Below the pieces are notes generated by a model. It was not told where the DNA came from and did no database searches. It saw nothing but the letters and a program-made list of their open reading frames with translations. From the NCBI RefSeq assembly GCF_001625595.1, contig NZ_AUXT01000217.1:1-64000 (forward strand): a DNA stretch of 64,000 bases, written 5' to 3'. Both the position numbers and the translations under genes were made by a program. The DNA is from Pseudoalteromonas luteoviolacea NCIMB 1942. Its GTDB lineage: Bacteria; Pseudomonadota; Gammaproteobacteria; Enterobacterales; Alteromonadaceae. Positions 44,367 to 53,733 of this stretch are shown here, one piece after another; within the stretch, counting starts at the first letter, position 1; each line of letters opens with the position of its first letter.

Positions 44367-45384
44367 GGGACTGGTTCCTTGAGACAGGGTCGAGCATTGA
44401 GTGGGTTAGATCCGCTAACATATTGGCGAATATCACGAACATCGATACAGCCAATAGGCCACCTTGAATAGCAGGGTAATCTCGCTGGTAAATACTATCA
44501 ATAAGCCAGCGGCCAACACCTGGCCAAGAAAAAATGACTTCAGTCACCATTGCAAGTGTAATCAATGTACTGAATTGCAGACCAATTTGTTTAATAACTG
44601 GTAACAGTGCATTTCGCAACGCGTGATCGAGAATGATCTGCCTGCGGTTAAGGCCTTTTGCTCGAGCTGTTTTTATGTAATTTTGCTCTAGTACATTTAA
44701 CATAGAGTCTCGTGTAAACCGAGTAAGCACCGTAGTTGGATACATAGCTAAAACAATCGTCGGTAGCGCTAAATGGTGCAGAGCATCGACAAACGCTTGT
44801 CCACCATAAGGAAAGCCGAGTAGCCAAATATCTAGCAACATAAAATTGGTTACAGCGGGTATCTCATAAAGTAGGCCTATTCGTCCTGACATTGGAAACC
44901 AACCAAAACCAAGGCAAAAAACCATTATGAGCAATAAGGCGAGCCAGAAAACGGGAATAGAAAAACCAAGTAGCGTCAAAGTACTGATGACTTTATCCGG
45001 CCACTTTTTATGATATGCGCTGGTAATAATACCTGCTGGAATACCTATCATAACCGCCATGACTAAGGCGTAAAAGCATAGTTCTAATGTGGCTGGCAAA
45101 AGTAAAGTGACGTGTGAGAAAACGGTTTGTCCTGATGATAAAGAGACGCCCCAATCCCCCTCTATCAATCTCTCCAAAAAGGCGCCGTATTGGATCAGTA
45201 CATTGTCGTTAATACGGTACTTTTCTTCTAGCATTTGAGATTGACTAAAGCTGGTATTAACCTGCCCGCTAAAGTTGGTTAGCAAGTCTCCAGGAAACAA
45301 GTAGTTCAGCCCGAACGTAAACGCTGATAAAGCGAACAACATAAATATTAGCAAGCTAAATCGGCGTAATAGATAATCAAGCAT
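44353..45384 (-). CDS. sapB: Peptide ABC transporter permease SapB
   Basis: 343 residues with about six membrane spans, the N-terminal DppB-type segment MLDYLLRRFSLLIFMLF and the permease EAA loop (TARAKGLNRRQIILDHALRN). Its ATG overlaps the sapA stop (TAATG), so translation is coupled. Confidence 0.93.
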   Translation of the reverse strand: MLDYLLRRFSLLIFMLFALSAFTFGLNYLFPGDLLTNFSGQVNTSFSQSQMLEEKYRINDNVLIQYGAFLERLIEGDWGVSLSSGQTVFSHVTLLLPATLELCFYALVMAVMIGIPAGIITSAYHKKWPDKVISTLTLLGFSIPVFWLALLLIMVFCLGFGWFPMSGRIGLLYEIPAVTNFMLLDIWLLGFPYGGQAFVDALHHLALPTIVLAMYPTTVLTRFTRDSMLNVLEQNYIKTARAKGLNRRQIILDHALRNALLPVIKQIGLQFSTLITLAMVTEVIFSWPGVGRWLIDSIYQRDYPAIQGGLLAVSMFVIFANMLADLTHSMLDPVSRNQSHGKV

Positions 45385-47039
45385 TACTGTTCGCCCTTTC
45401 TAACATTGGCAAGAGACACACCGCCAAAAGGTCTCAACTGTGCACCTTCAATATTGGCTCCTCGAGCTTGGAATCGCACTCCATGGGCGATTGGAACCAG
45501 TGGCATTTCTTCAATAAGCATAGCTTGTGCTTGGAGGTAGTATTTTTTTCTCAGTGAAAGTTCATTGGTATCTAATGCTTGCGTAAGTAATAAATCAAAC
45601 TCTGGGTTACACCAATTAGCGGGGTTTTTTCCCGTAAAAGTTGCCGTACAACTGAGTAGTGGACTAAAAAAATTGTCCGGATCTGGTGTGTCTGCAGCCC
45701 AACCCAGTAACACGCTGTCATGTTCATGCCGTCCAATACGTTCTATAAAAGTATTCCATTCGAATTCTACGATGCGTGTACGGATGCCTATTTGGCGTAG
45801 GTCACTTTGAATGAGTTCGGCCATTTTTCGGGCATTTGGGTTATAAATTCTAGAAACTGGCATGGCCCATAATGTCATTTCAAAGCCATTTGGAAAGCCT
45901 GCTTCAATTAAGTATGCTTTGGCTTTAGCGGGATCATATACAGGCATTTGTTGAGCGGCAAAGGCCCAAGAGGAAGGAGGTAAAATAGATTTAGCTGCAA
46001 TACCGTTACCATAAAAAACGGCTTGCATGATTTTGTCAAAGTCGATGCTGTGTGCTAGTGCCTTTCTAACTAACACGTTGTTAAATGGCGGCTTCTCAGT
46101 ATTGAACGCCCAATATCCCACATTTAGATTTACGGCTTTGTCTACCACGATATCTTTCCTAGCAGAAAGTGCTTCAAGCTGAGTAGCACTTGGGTGTGAG
46201 GCGATATCACACTCTTTGGTCAACATTTTTGCGATGCGAGTCGTGTTATTGGTAGTTATGTCATAGACGAGCTGATCTACTGCGTAGTCATGCTTCCAGT
46301 AATTTTCATGTTTGTGAAAGCGTACTAAATTATCACGTAAAAAGTGTTTGTATTTGTAGGGGCCCGTACCAACAGGCATATTATCGAATAGGTGCTTTTG
46401 GTCTTGTGATGCCCTATGCATCGCATATTCTTCAGAAAGAATCACTGCAAAATCGGTCGCGATATTAGAAAGTAGACTACTTTCGGCACTGAATAATTCG
46501 AAACGTACTGTGTAGTTGTCAACTTTGACAATCTTCCTGATCAATTGATCCATTCCGACACTTTGAAAATATGGATAGCTAGCGTCATGGACAAAATGGT
46601 AGGGGTTATAAACATCGAACAAGCGGCTGAAAGAGAAGATCACATCATCTGCATTCATTGTTCTAGTCGGTATAAAATAATCAGTAGAATGAAACTCGAC
46701 CCCTTCACGGAGTTTAAAAGTGATTTTTTTACCATCTTCACTTATATGCCACTCTGTCGCCAACTCTGGCTTAAACTCAGCGGTTATTGGATCTATGCTA
46801 ATCAGTGAGTTGTAAAGTTGATTGGCAATAATGTCTATTGTTGACCCTATCGTCGTGACCTGAGGGTTGAACGATACAGGGTTTGCCTCAGCGCAATATA
46901 CTATGCCTTGTGTTTTACTAGCATTTCCAACCTGCTTTACATCACTACATGCTGTTATAAACAGGGTAATAGCAGGCAGCCATAAATGCTTAATATAGCG
47001 TTGGGAGTTAGTCAGTAAGTCAGTCATCGCAGTGACCAC
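45384..47039 (-). CDS. sapA: Peptide ABC transporter substrate-binding lipoprotein SapA
   Basis: 551 residues. The signal peptide ends in a lipobox-like LFITAC (Cys31), then a family 5 extracellular solute-binding domain (IVYCAEANPVSFNPQ.., ELATEWHISEDGKKITFKLR). The GTG start at 47039 has GAGG 7 bases upstream inside pspF; ATG 47027 is the alternative. It starts 2 bp after the pspF stop, so the sap operon seems translationally linked to pspF. Confidence 0.92.
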   Translation of the reverse strand: MVTAMTDLLTNSQRYIKHLWLPAITLFITACSDVKQVGNASKTQGIVYCAEANPVSFNPQVTTIGSTIDIIANQLYNSLISIDPITAEFKPELATEWHISEDGKKITFKLREGVEFHSTDYFIPTRTMNADDVIFSFSRLFDVYNPYHFVHDASYPYFQSVGMDQLIRKIVKVDNYTVRFELFSAESSLLSNIATDFAVILSEEYAMHRASQDQKHLFDNMPVGTGPYKYKHFLRDNLVRFHKHENYWKHDYAVDQLVYDITTNNTTRIAKMLTKECDIASHPSATQLEALSARKDIVVDKAVNLNVGYWAFNTEKPPFNNVLVRKALAHSIDFDKIMQAVFYGNGIAAKSILPPSSWAFAAQQMPVYDPAKAKAYLIEAGFPNGFEMTLWAMPVSRIYNPNARKMAELIQSDLRQIGIRTRIVEFEWNTFIERIGRHEHDSVLLGWAADTPDPDNFFSPLLSCTATFTGKNPANWCNPEFDLLLTQALDTNELSLRKKYYLQAQAMLIEEMPLVPIAHGVRFQARGANIEGAQLRPFGGVSLANVRKGEQ

Positions 47040-47041
47040 AG

Positions 47042-48127
47042 TTAAGCCTCTTGTTGTGAGTCTAACAAATTGTATTTTTTCAAATAGCCTCTCAGCTGAT
47101 GATACGTTAATCCCAAGTTTTGTGCAGTTTTCTTTTGGTTAAATTGACTAAATTCAAGTGCTTTTTTAAGTAACTCTATCTCATAGTCGCTGGAGAGGGA
47201 TTTTAGATCACAAGGAAAGTTGAATGATATACAGGTAGAAGCTATCGGCTCATTCTGATTTTCAGGCTCTTGTGAATTTGTTTGTGCCGATCCACAACGC
47301 AATGTGTCTGTATTTTTCGCTGCCTTTATTCTTTGCTGAGGTCGAAATGGACTATCAAATGGGTCAAAATTTATTTGATGTACAGGGAGGTGTTCGTTGC
47401 CGTGGCGATACAGGCTGCGTTCAACAACATTTTTAAGCTCTCGAATATTTCCTGGCCATTCGTACTCAAGCAGGGTGTCTGTGGCCTTACGGGTAAATCC
47501 GCTAAATAATGACCAGCCGAGATCTCGCGCCATGTTGATTGCGAAATGCTCAGCTAACAACAAGGTGTCTTCCTTACGAGCTTTAAGTGGTGGCAGCGTT
47601 ATTACATCAAATGCTAGGCGGTCTAGCAGGTCATGTCTAAACTCTCCATTTTCGGCCAAGCTTGGTAAGTCTTCGTTTGTTGCACAGACTAGTCTGGTGT
47701 CTACTTTAACGGTTTGTTTACCACCAACTCGTTCAAACTCACCGTACTCGATAACGCGTAAAAGTTTTTCTTGCACCATGGCGGATGTATTTGCCAGTTC
47801 ATCTAGGAACAAAGTGCCGCCATTTGCTCGCTCGAATCTGCCTTCGTGTCGCTTGCTCGCACCTGTGAAAGCGCCAGACTCATGACCAAATAACTCACTC
47901 TCTAGCAAGTTTTCGTTTAGCGCTGCGCAGTTGAGTTTGACGTAGTTTTGATCCCATCTTTCTGAAAGAAAGTGAAGGCGGGCAGCAATAAGCTCTTTAC
48001 CCGTGCCACGTTCACCGATAATAAGAACAGGTTTTTCGAGCGGCGCGAGTTGGGAAACCTGATCTAACACGGCTAAAAAGCTATCGGATTGACCCAAAAG
48101 GTTATCTTGTTGGCGGAACTGACTCAT
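47042..48127 (-). CDS. pspF: Phage-shock operon transcriptional activator PspF
   Basis: 361 residues. It lacks an N-terminal regulatory domain, as PspF does, and starts straight into AAA+: Walker A GERGTGKE (38-45), sigma54-contact loop GAFTGA (85-90), Walker B LFLDELAN, arginine region FRHDLLDRLAFD and a C-terminal Fis-type helix-turn-helix (KKTAQNLGLTYHQLRGYLKKY). It is divergent from pspA, whose promoter it should activate; PspA inhibits it by direct binding. Confidence 0.95.
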   Translation of the reverse strand: MSQFRQQDNLLGQSDSFLAVLDQVSQLAPLEKPVLIIGERGTGKELIAARLHFLSERWDQNYVKLNCAALNENLLESELFGHESGAFTGASKRHEGRFERANGGTLFLDELANTSAMVQEKLLRVIEYGEFERVGGKQTVKVDTRLVCATNEDLPSLAENGEFRHDLLDRLAFDVITLPPLKARKEDTLLLAEHFAINMARDLGWSLFSGFTRKATDTLLEYEWPGNIRELKNVVERSLYRHGNEHLPVHQINFDPFDSPFRPQQRIKAAKNTDTLRCGSAQTNSQEPENQNEPIASTCISFNFPCDLKSLSSDYEIELLKKALEFSQFNQKKTAQNLGLTYHQLRGYLKKYNLLDSQQEA

Positions 48128-48247
48128 ATTTGCCTAACTCTTAGTTTTTTTGACTAAGTTATAGTTTATTTGAAAAAAATAGCGATGGAAAGCTTTTTGT
48201 TATATTTATAAGTCATTGAAATGTAAGGGTTAATTTTTATTTTAAAG

Positions 48248-48265
48248 TTGGCAAGCTATTTGATA
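48248..48265 (+). promoter_or_regulatory. Sigma54-type promoter of the psp operon
   Basis: GTTGGCAAGCTATTTGATAC: -24 TTGGCA with GG-N10-GA; the -12 has GA instead of GC. As I recall, the E. coli pspA promoter also departs from GC at this spot. The -12 is about 48 bp before the pspA ATG and pspF is divergent. Confidence 0.7.
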
Positions 48266-48310
48266 CATAAAACCCAGTAATATAAATCATAACCAACGAG
48301 GTAAAAGATT

Positions 48311-48970
48311 ATGGGAATTTTTTCACGTTTTACTGACATCGTTAATTCTAATATTAATGCCATCTTAGATAAAGCTGAAGATCCAGAAAAAATGGTTCGT
48401 CTTATCATCCAAGAAATGGAAGATACATTGGTTGAAGTACGTTCTACTTCAGCTAAAACATTAGCTGAGAAAAAAGAGTTGGAGAGACGGGGTGCACAAT
48501 TAAACTCGCAAGCTAATGATTGGCAAGAAAAAGCAGAGCTTGCTTTAACAAAAGAGCGCGAAGACCTAGCGCGTGCAGCACTGCTTGAAAAGCAAAAAGC
48601 TTCAGATGCGGCACAAAGCGTTGCAGCAGAGTTGAGCCATGTTGAGTCTCACATTGAAAAATTGCAACAAGAAGTGACTACGCTGCAAGAAAAGCTCGCA
48701 GATGCTAAAGCTCGCCAGCAAGCAATTGTATTGAGACAGCGCTCAGCTGAGTCTAGACTCGACGTTAAAAAGGCATTAGACAGTTCAAAAGTTGAAGATG
48801 CATTAAATCGCTTTGAGCGTTATGAAAACAAAATAGATGGCCTTGAATCGCAAGTGGAAGCGTACGATCTTGGTAAAAAATCATTGGCCGATGAAATAGC
48901 CGACCTACAAAAGAATGAAAAAGTAGATGACGAGTTAGAAGCTTTAAAGAAAAAGCTGGCAAATAAGTGA
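48311..48970 (+). CDS. pspA: Phage shock protein A (PspA/IM30)
   Basis: 219 residues, almost all coiled coil. The N-terminal amphipathic helix MGIFSRFTDIVNSNINAILD binds stressed membranes, followed by EDPEKMVRLIIQEMEDTLVEVR. An ESCRT-III-type protein that supports damaged inner membrane and inhibits PspF. First gene of pspABC-ycjX-ycjF. Confidence 0.96.
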   Translation: MGIFSRFTDIVNSNINAILDKAEDPEKMVRLIIQEMEDTLVEVRSTSAKTLAEKKELERRGAQLNSQANDWQEKAELALTKEREDLARAALLEKQKASDAAQSVAAELSHVESHIEKLQQEVTTLQEKLADAKARQQAIVLRQRSAESRLDVKKALDSSKVEDALNRFERYENKIDGLESQVEAYDLGKKSLADEIADLQKNEKVDDELEALKKKLANK

Positions 48971-48975
48971 ACCTA

Positions 48976-49004
48976 ATTGCACCTACTGTTAAAGTAGGTG
49001 CAAT
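48976..49004 (+). other. Perfect hairpin between pspA and pspB
   Basis: ATTGCACCTACT (48976-48987) and AGTAGGTGCAAT (48993-49004) form a 12-bp stem with a 5-base loop. No U-tract follows (AAAACA), so it is more likely a 3'-end stabiliser or partial attenuator that keeps pspA expression above pspBC than a full terminator. Confidence 0.65.
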
Positions 49005-49050
49005 AAAACAATAATTACGCTGCCAAGACCAAAATAAACAGGAGAAGATT

Positions 49051-49284
49051 ATGTTTGACGCAGAAATATTAGTTGCCCCAGTTGTCTTATTTTTAATTGT
49101 GGTAGCGCCGCTGTGGCTCATTCTTCATTACAAAAGCAAAAAACAGCTGAGTCAGGGTCTGAGCGAGCACGAGCACCGTCAATTGCTTGAGCTTGCACAT
49201 AAAACAGAAAAGATGGCTGAACGCGTAGAGACATTAGAGGCGCTGTTAGATCAAGAGTCACCAGAGTGGAGACGCAAAGTATGA
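49051..49284 (+). CDS. pspB: Phage shock protein B
   Basis: 77 residues. One membrane span (about 5-25) then a hydrophilic coiled-coil tail (HEHRQLLELAHKTEKMAERVETLEALLD). With PspC it senses envelope stress and releases PspF from PspA. AGGAG precedes the ATG. Its stop overlaps the pspC start (ATGA). Confidence 0.93.
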   Translation: MFDAEILVAPVVLFLIVVAPLWLILHYKSKKQLSQGLSEHEHRQLLELAHKTEKMAERVETLEALLDQESPEWRRKV

Positions 49285-49682
49285 GCCAGAGACGAAGAGA
49301 GTTATATCGTGACCCAAAACGAGGCAAATTAGCCGGGGTCTGTGCCGGATTGAGTGATTACTTCAATATGGAGCTGTGGTTGGTACGTATCTTATTCGTT
49401 ACTGCCGTCTTGTTATCTGGTGGCCCTTTATTTGTTGTTATTTATATTGCTTGCTGGTTTATTTTAGATAAAAAGGAGCTAGAACTAGATCATGTTGGTA
49501 ACAACCATGACAGTGATCCGGTTTCAGTAAAATTTAAGGTATGGCAAAAGGGAGAGCCGCCCCGTCAAGCTTTGTTTGACTTAAAAGATAGACTTGGCAA
49601 GTTAGATAGCCGCATCCAAAATATGGAGCGTTATGTTACCTCCACGGAGTTTACGGTAAAAAGGGAAATAAATAAGCTTTAA
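49281..49682 (+). CDS. pspC: Phage shock protein C
   Basis: 133 residues from ATG 49281, overlapping the pspB stop; a GTG at 49266 is less likely. The PspC domain RELYRDPKRGKLAGVCAGLSDYF is followed by a membrane segment (LWLVRILFVTAVLLSGGPLFVVIYIACW) and a cytoplasmic or periplasmic charged tail. Partner of PspB in stress sensing. Confidence 0.94.
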   Translation: MSQRRRELYRDPKRGKLAGVCAGLSDYFNMELWLVRILFVTAVLLSGGPLFVVIYIACWFILDKKELELDHVGNNHDSDPVSVKFKVWQKGEPPRQALFDLKDRLGKLDSRIQNMERYVTSTEFTVKREINKL

Positions 49683-49734
49683 CGGTCAGTGGCGAGGACT
49701 CGCCACGCCGCCAATGTTAAGGAATTACCATTCA

Positions 49735-51141
49735 ATGAGGTTAAAGTTCACAACCCAAAAAACACTTGAAAAGCTTCAACAAAAAGCGCAAAAAACAATA
49801 CAGCGATCACTCGATCAGCATATCAAACTGGCTGTCACAGGGTTTAGTGGCAGTGGTAAAACGGCTTTCATAACGGCACTTGTTAAGCACTTAACAACGC
49901 AAGCAAATAGCCAAAACCTGCCATTTTTCGATGTTGTAAGAGATCACCGGCTCATCGCTTGTAAGTTGGTGCCACAAAAAGTACTAGATATTCCCACGTT
50001 TGATTATCTCAGTGCAGCTGCTTGTCTATTGGCTGAAGACCCTACATGGCCTCCTTCAACAGAGCGTATTAATACGCTTACTTTGGCGCTTAAGTTTAGA
50101 AGCAATAGTGGTGTACGACAGCATTTTTCAGATGACCACACAGTTTATCTAGAGCTAATCGACTATCCAGGCGAGTGGCTTATGGACTTGCCAATGCTAA
50201 ACATGAGCTTTGAGCAATGGAGTCTTTCACAGCTAAAAGCTCTATCTGAGCCTGCGTTTTCAAAGTACTGCCAGCCATTGCTGTCTCAGCTCAATCAGTT
50301 TAATACACAAGCGCCAGTAGATTCAGCTGCGTTGGATGCGCTTTCAAAGCAGTATTGTGCGCTTTTGAAAACCCTCAAATATGAGACTCGGTTGGCAAAG
50401 TTACAACCTGGACGAATGCTCATACCCGGTGATTTGGCTGGTGCACCAATTATTCAGTTTTTTCCGTTACCAAGTCATGGTGAAATTATCGAGGGAACAC
50501 AATACGAAGAGCTTGTGAAGCGGTTTGAAGCGTACAAAAAACAAGTCATTGAGCCTTTTTATAAAGAGCATTTTTGCGCATTTGACAGGCAATTGGTTTT
50601 GGTTGATTTACTTGGTGCACTGAATGATGGCCCGGCAACCTTAGTACAAACCCAACAAGCGTTGAGAGAGACCATGGGTATGTTCAATCATGGTAAAAGT
50701 GGTGTTTTACAGCGCTTATTCAAACCTAAAATAGACAAGGTTTTATTTGCTGCAAACAAGTGCGATGCAGTTGCCATTACGGAGCAAGACAACTTAACTC
50801 GGTTGTTATATGAGCTATTATGTGAACATGAAAATGAACTTAAGTTTGCTGGGGTTGAAGTGGATACTATGACAATCTCGTCGGTAAAAAGCTGTCAACA
50901 TAAGCAAGTACAAGATCAAGGCAAGGCATTAAACTGTGTATATGGCAAACCACTGAACGAATCTCAATTCATTACATTCTTGCCACCCGAACCACCAGAT
51001 CATGTGTTACTGCCTTCTAGTTGGCCAGAGCAGGGGTTCGAATTTTTGTCTTTTTACCCGATGCCCGCTTTTCAAGGTCAGCTTGAACATATCCGCTTAG
51101 ACCACACGTTACAGTTTTTGATAGGAGATAAGCTGAGATGA
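49735..51141 (+). CDS. ycjX: YcjX-family predicted ATPase
   Basis: 468 residues from ATG 49735; an ATG at 49714 is possible, but AAGGA lies 11 bases before 49735. P-loop GFSGSGKT (36-43), LIDYPGEWLMDLPML, and the conserved end IRLDHTLQFLIGDKLR match E. coli YcjX. A DUF463 P-loop protein always found with psp genes; exact role unknown. Its stop overlaps the ycjF start. Confidence 0.93.
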   Translation: MRLKFTTQKTLEKLQQKAQKTIQRSLDQHIKLAVTGFSGSGKTAFITALVKHLTTQANSQNLPFFDVVRDHRLIACKLVPQKVLDIPTFDYLSAAACLLAEDPTWPPSTERINTLTLALKFRSNSGVRQHFSDDHTVYLELIDYPGEWLMDLPMLNMSFEQWSLSQLKALSEPAFSKYCQPLLSQLNQFNTQAPVDSAALDALSKQYCALLKTLKYETRLAKLQPGRMLIPGDLAGAPIIQFFPLPSHGEIIEGTQYEELVKRFEAYKKQVIEPFYKEHFCAFDRQLVLVDLLGALNDGPATLVQTQQALRETMGMFNHGKSGVLQRLFKPKIDKVLFAANKCDAVAITEQDNLTRLLYELLCEHENELKFAGVEVDTMTISSVKSCQHKQVQDQGKALNCVYGKPLNESQFITFLPPEPPDHVLLPSSWPEQGFEFLSFYPMPAFQGQLEHIRLDHTLQFLIGDKLR

Positions 51142-52163
51142 CAAAATCAAAACAGTGGCAAGCTGGCCGTAGGATTGATACCAAAGAAACCTCAGAAGAG
51201 ACTCTACAAACACACAAATCTAACGGCCAAAGCGCAAGATTTGAAGCGCAATCGTCGTTTTCTTCTGATGACGTAAAAGTGCTTAGTCGCCAAACAAGCG
51301 ATGAGCAAATGGAAACTAGCTTTGGATTCTCAAATAATCGCTTTGGATGGCGACATGGCTTTTTGTTAAGCCTGATGGTGCTTATTCCTATTGAAATGGG
51401 GTGGATTATTTACACTGCATTTCAACAAAGTATTGTACTCGCTGGTATTTATGCTTTGTGTGTAGTGTCGGCTTTGGGTTGGGCTGGCAAATTTTTAATT
51501 AATGAGGTGGTTGCATTACGCACGCTGAAAAACTTAGAGGTAAGGCGTGAGCATGCCTCAAGACTACTCAATAGTAACCAAATAGGTGAAGCTCAAAACT
51601 GGCTTGCACCCATATTTAAAAAGCTACCCAAAGATACGGTTGATGAATTTCAAGCGAGCCTGAAAAGCCACTATACCGATAAAGAAGTCATTCAGCTGTA
51701 CGAGCAAAGTGTACTAAAAAACCAAGACGATGCGGCAAAGGACATAATATCTCAATATGCGACCACTTCTGCTTTAATGGTGGCGTTGAGCCCAATGGCT
51801 ATCACAGATATGCTGGCTGTACTTTGGCGAGGGGTGAGTTTGGTGGAGCAACTGAGTAAACATTATGGCGTAGAGCTTGGTTATCGCAGTCGTATAAAAC
51901 TGTATAAGTTGCTGGCAAAGCAGATTGTGTTTGTCGGTGCGACAGAATTACTGAGTGATTTGGCTGCGACTAGCTTAGGTGCAGAATTACTAGGTAAGCT
52001 TTCAGCGCGCTCTGCTCAGGGTCTAAGTGCCGGTGTATTCACTGCAAGGCTTGGGTATAAAGCAATGGAGTTATGTCGGCCGATCCCGCGCTTAGAAAAT
52101 AAAGCAAACTTTCTCACTACATTTGCTAAAAAATTAGCGAATCGACTGCTTAAGCAAAACTAA
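51138..52163 (+). CDS. ycjF: YcjF/TIGR01620-family membrane protein
   Basis: 341 residues. A hydrophilic N-terminus (about 1-65) is followed by two membrane spans (about 75-115) and a DUF697-type C-terminal part (SPMAITDMLAVLWRGVSLVEQL..; GLSAGVFTARLGYKAMELCRPIP). Partner of YcjX in the phage-shock regulon; function unknown. ATG overlaps the ycjX stop (ATGA). Confidence 0.9.
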   Translation: MTKSKQWQAGRRIDTKETSEETLQTHKSNGQSARFEAQSSFSSDDVKVLSRQTSDEQMETSFGFSNNRFGWRHGFLLSLMVLIPIEMGWIIYTAFQQSIVLAGIYALCVVSALGWAGKFLINEVVALRTLKNLEVRREHASRLLNSNQIGEAQNWLAPIFKKLPKDTVDEFQASLKSHYTDKEVIQLYEQSVLKNQDDAAKDIISQYATTSALMVALSPMAITDMLAVLWRGVSLVEQLSKHYGVELGYRSRIKLYKLLAKQIVFVGATELLSDLAATSLGAELLGKLSARSAQGLSAGVFTARLGYKAMELCRPIPRLENKANFLTTFAKKLANRLLKQN

Positions 52164-52340
52164 TGCGCAAATTGCACATGTCTTAAACTTGCAGGAGTGA
52201 CAAGATATGTGTACAGCCTCATAATATTAATCTTTCTCACATAGCCATCTGAACTTCCGGCATGCTTGTGCATTTATCGTTCATAGAATATCTAATTACA
52301 TACAGGTATTAAACTTTTGAATAATAACAACAGGCAAGCA

Positions 52341-53519
52341 ATGAAGAAGTTACATGATCAAACGAATTGTATCCACGGTCCTAATCATTTTGAAGATCCG
52401 CATGGTGCGTTGACTGCGCCCTTGTATCAGAGTTCTACTTTCAAGTTCAAAAATGCTGCTCAAGGCGCTGCCCGCTTTGCTGGTGAAGAAGCCGGGTATA
52501 TTTACACTAGATTAGGTAACCCGACGACACGAGAGCTAGAAGAGAAACTGGCTCAACTGGAAGAAATGGAAGACGCAGCGGCGACAGCAACAGGTATGGG
52601 CGCTGTGTCAGCATCGGTACTGAGTTTTTTACAGCAGGGTGATCATCTTATTGCATCCAGTGCGCTGTATGGCTGTAGTTTTGCATTATTCGCCCACATG
52701 CTACCTAAATTTGGTATCGAAGTCAGTTTCGTGGATATGACCGATCTCGAAGCGATTAAAGCTGCACTTAAACCGAATAGTAAAATGCTATTTGCTGAAA
52801 CGCCCATTAACCCTAATATGACTGTATTGGATTTAGCGATGCTAGGCGAGTTTGCTCAGAAAAATGGACTTATCAGTATTATCGATAACACCTTTATGAC
52901 GCCATTACTGCAAAAACCCAAACATTTTGGTATCGACATTGTTATTCACAGTGCGACTAAGTACTTGAATGGCCACGGTGATGTGGTCGCTGGCGTAGTA
53001 TGTGGGAGCAAAGAGCACATCGAAACCGTTAAACTTACGGTACTAAAAGACATCGGTGCAACTATCAGCCCTCACGATGCTTGGCTTATCAATCGCGGCC
53101 TAAAAACCCTCCATATTCGCATGGAAAGACACTGTGAAAGTGCACAAAAAGTCGCAGAGTACTTGGAGTCTCACCATAAAGTAGAACGGGTGTATTATCC
53201 CGGTCTTGAGTGTCATCCGGGCCATCGCTTTATCGGTAATCAAATGAAAGCGGCAGGTGGCGTTATTGCTTTTGAAATTAAGGGGACGTTGGCCGATGGT
53301 GAGCAATTTATCAATGCAACTAAACTATGTACTTTGGCTGTGAGCTTAGGTGACCCTGAGACGCTGATCCAGCACCCCGCCTCAATGACTCATTCTCCTT
53401 ATACACCAGAAGAACGATTGGCTGCGGGTATATCAGATGGGTTGATCCGAATTTCGGTTGGGTTAGAAGCTGCTGAAGATATTATCGAAGACCTTGAGAA
53501 TTCATTTTTGTGTATATAA
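52341..53519 (+). CDS. megL: Methionine gamma-lyase
   Basis: 392 residues from ATG 52341 with AGG just upstream; a TTG at 52317 is less likely. PLP-dependent Cys/Met metabolism fold with the PLP Lys207 in HSATKYLNGHGD. Cys112 in LYGCSFALF corresponds to the Cys116 that distinguishes methionine gamma-lyases from cystathionine gamma-lyases. It would split methionine to methanethiol, 2-oxobutyrate and ammonia. Monocistronic by position. Related gamma-elimination activity on homocysteine or cysteine is possible. Confidence 0.88.
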   Translation: MKKLHDQTNCIHGPNHFEDPHGALTAPLYQSSTFKFKNAAQGAARFAGEEAGYIYTRLGNPTTRELEEKLAQLEEMEDAAATATGMGAVSASVLSFLQQGDHLIASSALYGCSFALFAHMLPKFGIEVSFVDMTDLEAIKAALKPNSKMLFAETPINPNMTVLDLAMLGEFAQKNGLISIIDNTFMTPLLQKPKHFGIDIVIHSATKYLNGHGDVVAGVVCGSKEHIETVKLTVLKDIGATISPHDAWLINRGLKTLHIRMERHCESAQKVAEYLESHHKVERVYYPGLECHPGHRFIGNQMKAAGGVIAFEIKGTLADGEQFINATKLCTLAVSLGDPETLIQHPASMTHSPYTPEERLAAGISDGLIRISVGLEAAEDIIEDLENSFLCI

Positions 53520-53617
53520 TTATTTACACTTAACCTCTCTTTAAGTCTATTTAAATAAGGTGTGTACTGTTTTGTGTTCAAAGGCGTAATTTAAACTGTA
53601 CAAAAAACCGGGTTTTT

Positions 53618-53641
53618 AGTAGGGGCATTTACGTCCCTACT
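53618..53641 (+). terminator. Hairpin between megL and phhA
   Basis: AGTAGGG (53618-53624) / CCCTACT (53635-53641), followed by AT-rich sequence without a solid T-run. Possible terminator of megL. Confidence 0.45.
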
Positions 53642-53733
53642 ATTAATATTTTGCTCACTTTTACATAGTATCCAGATAACAGGTTTGAACGCTCCACCAG
53701 CAGAAGTGGGGATCAAAATTTAAGAAGGTTACT

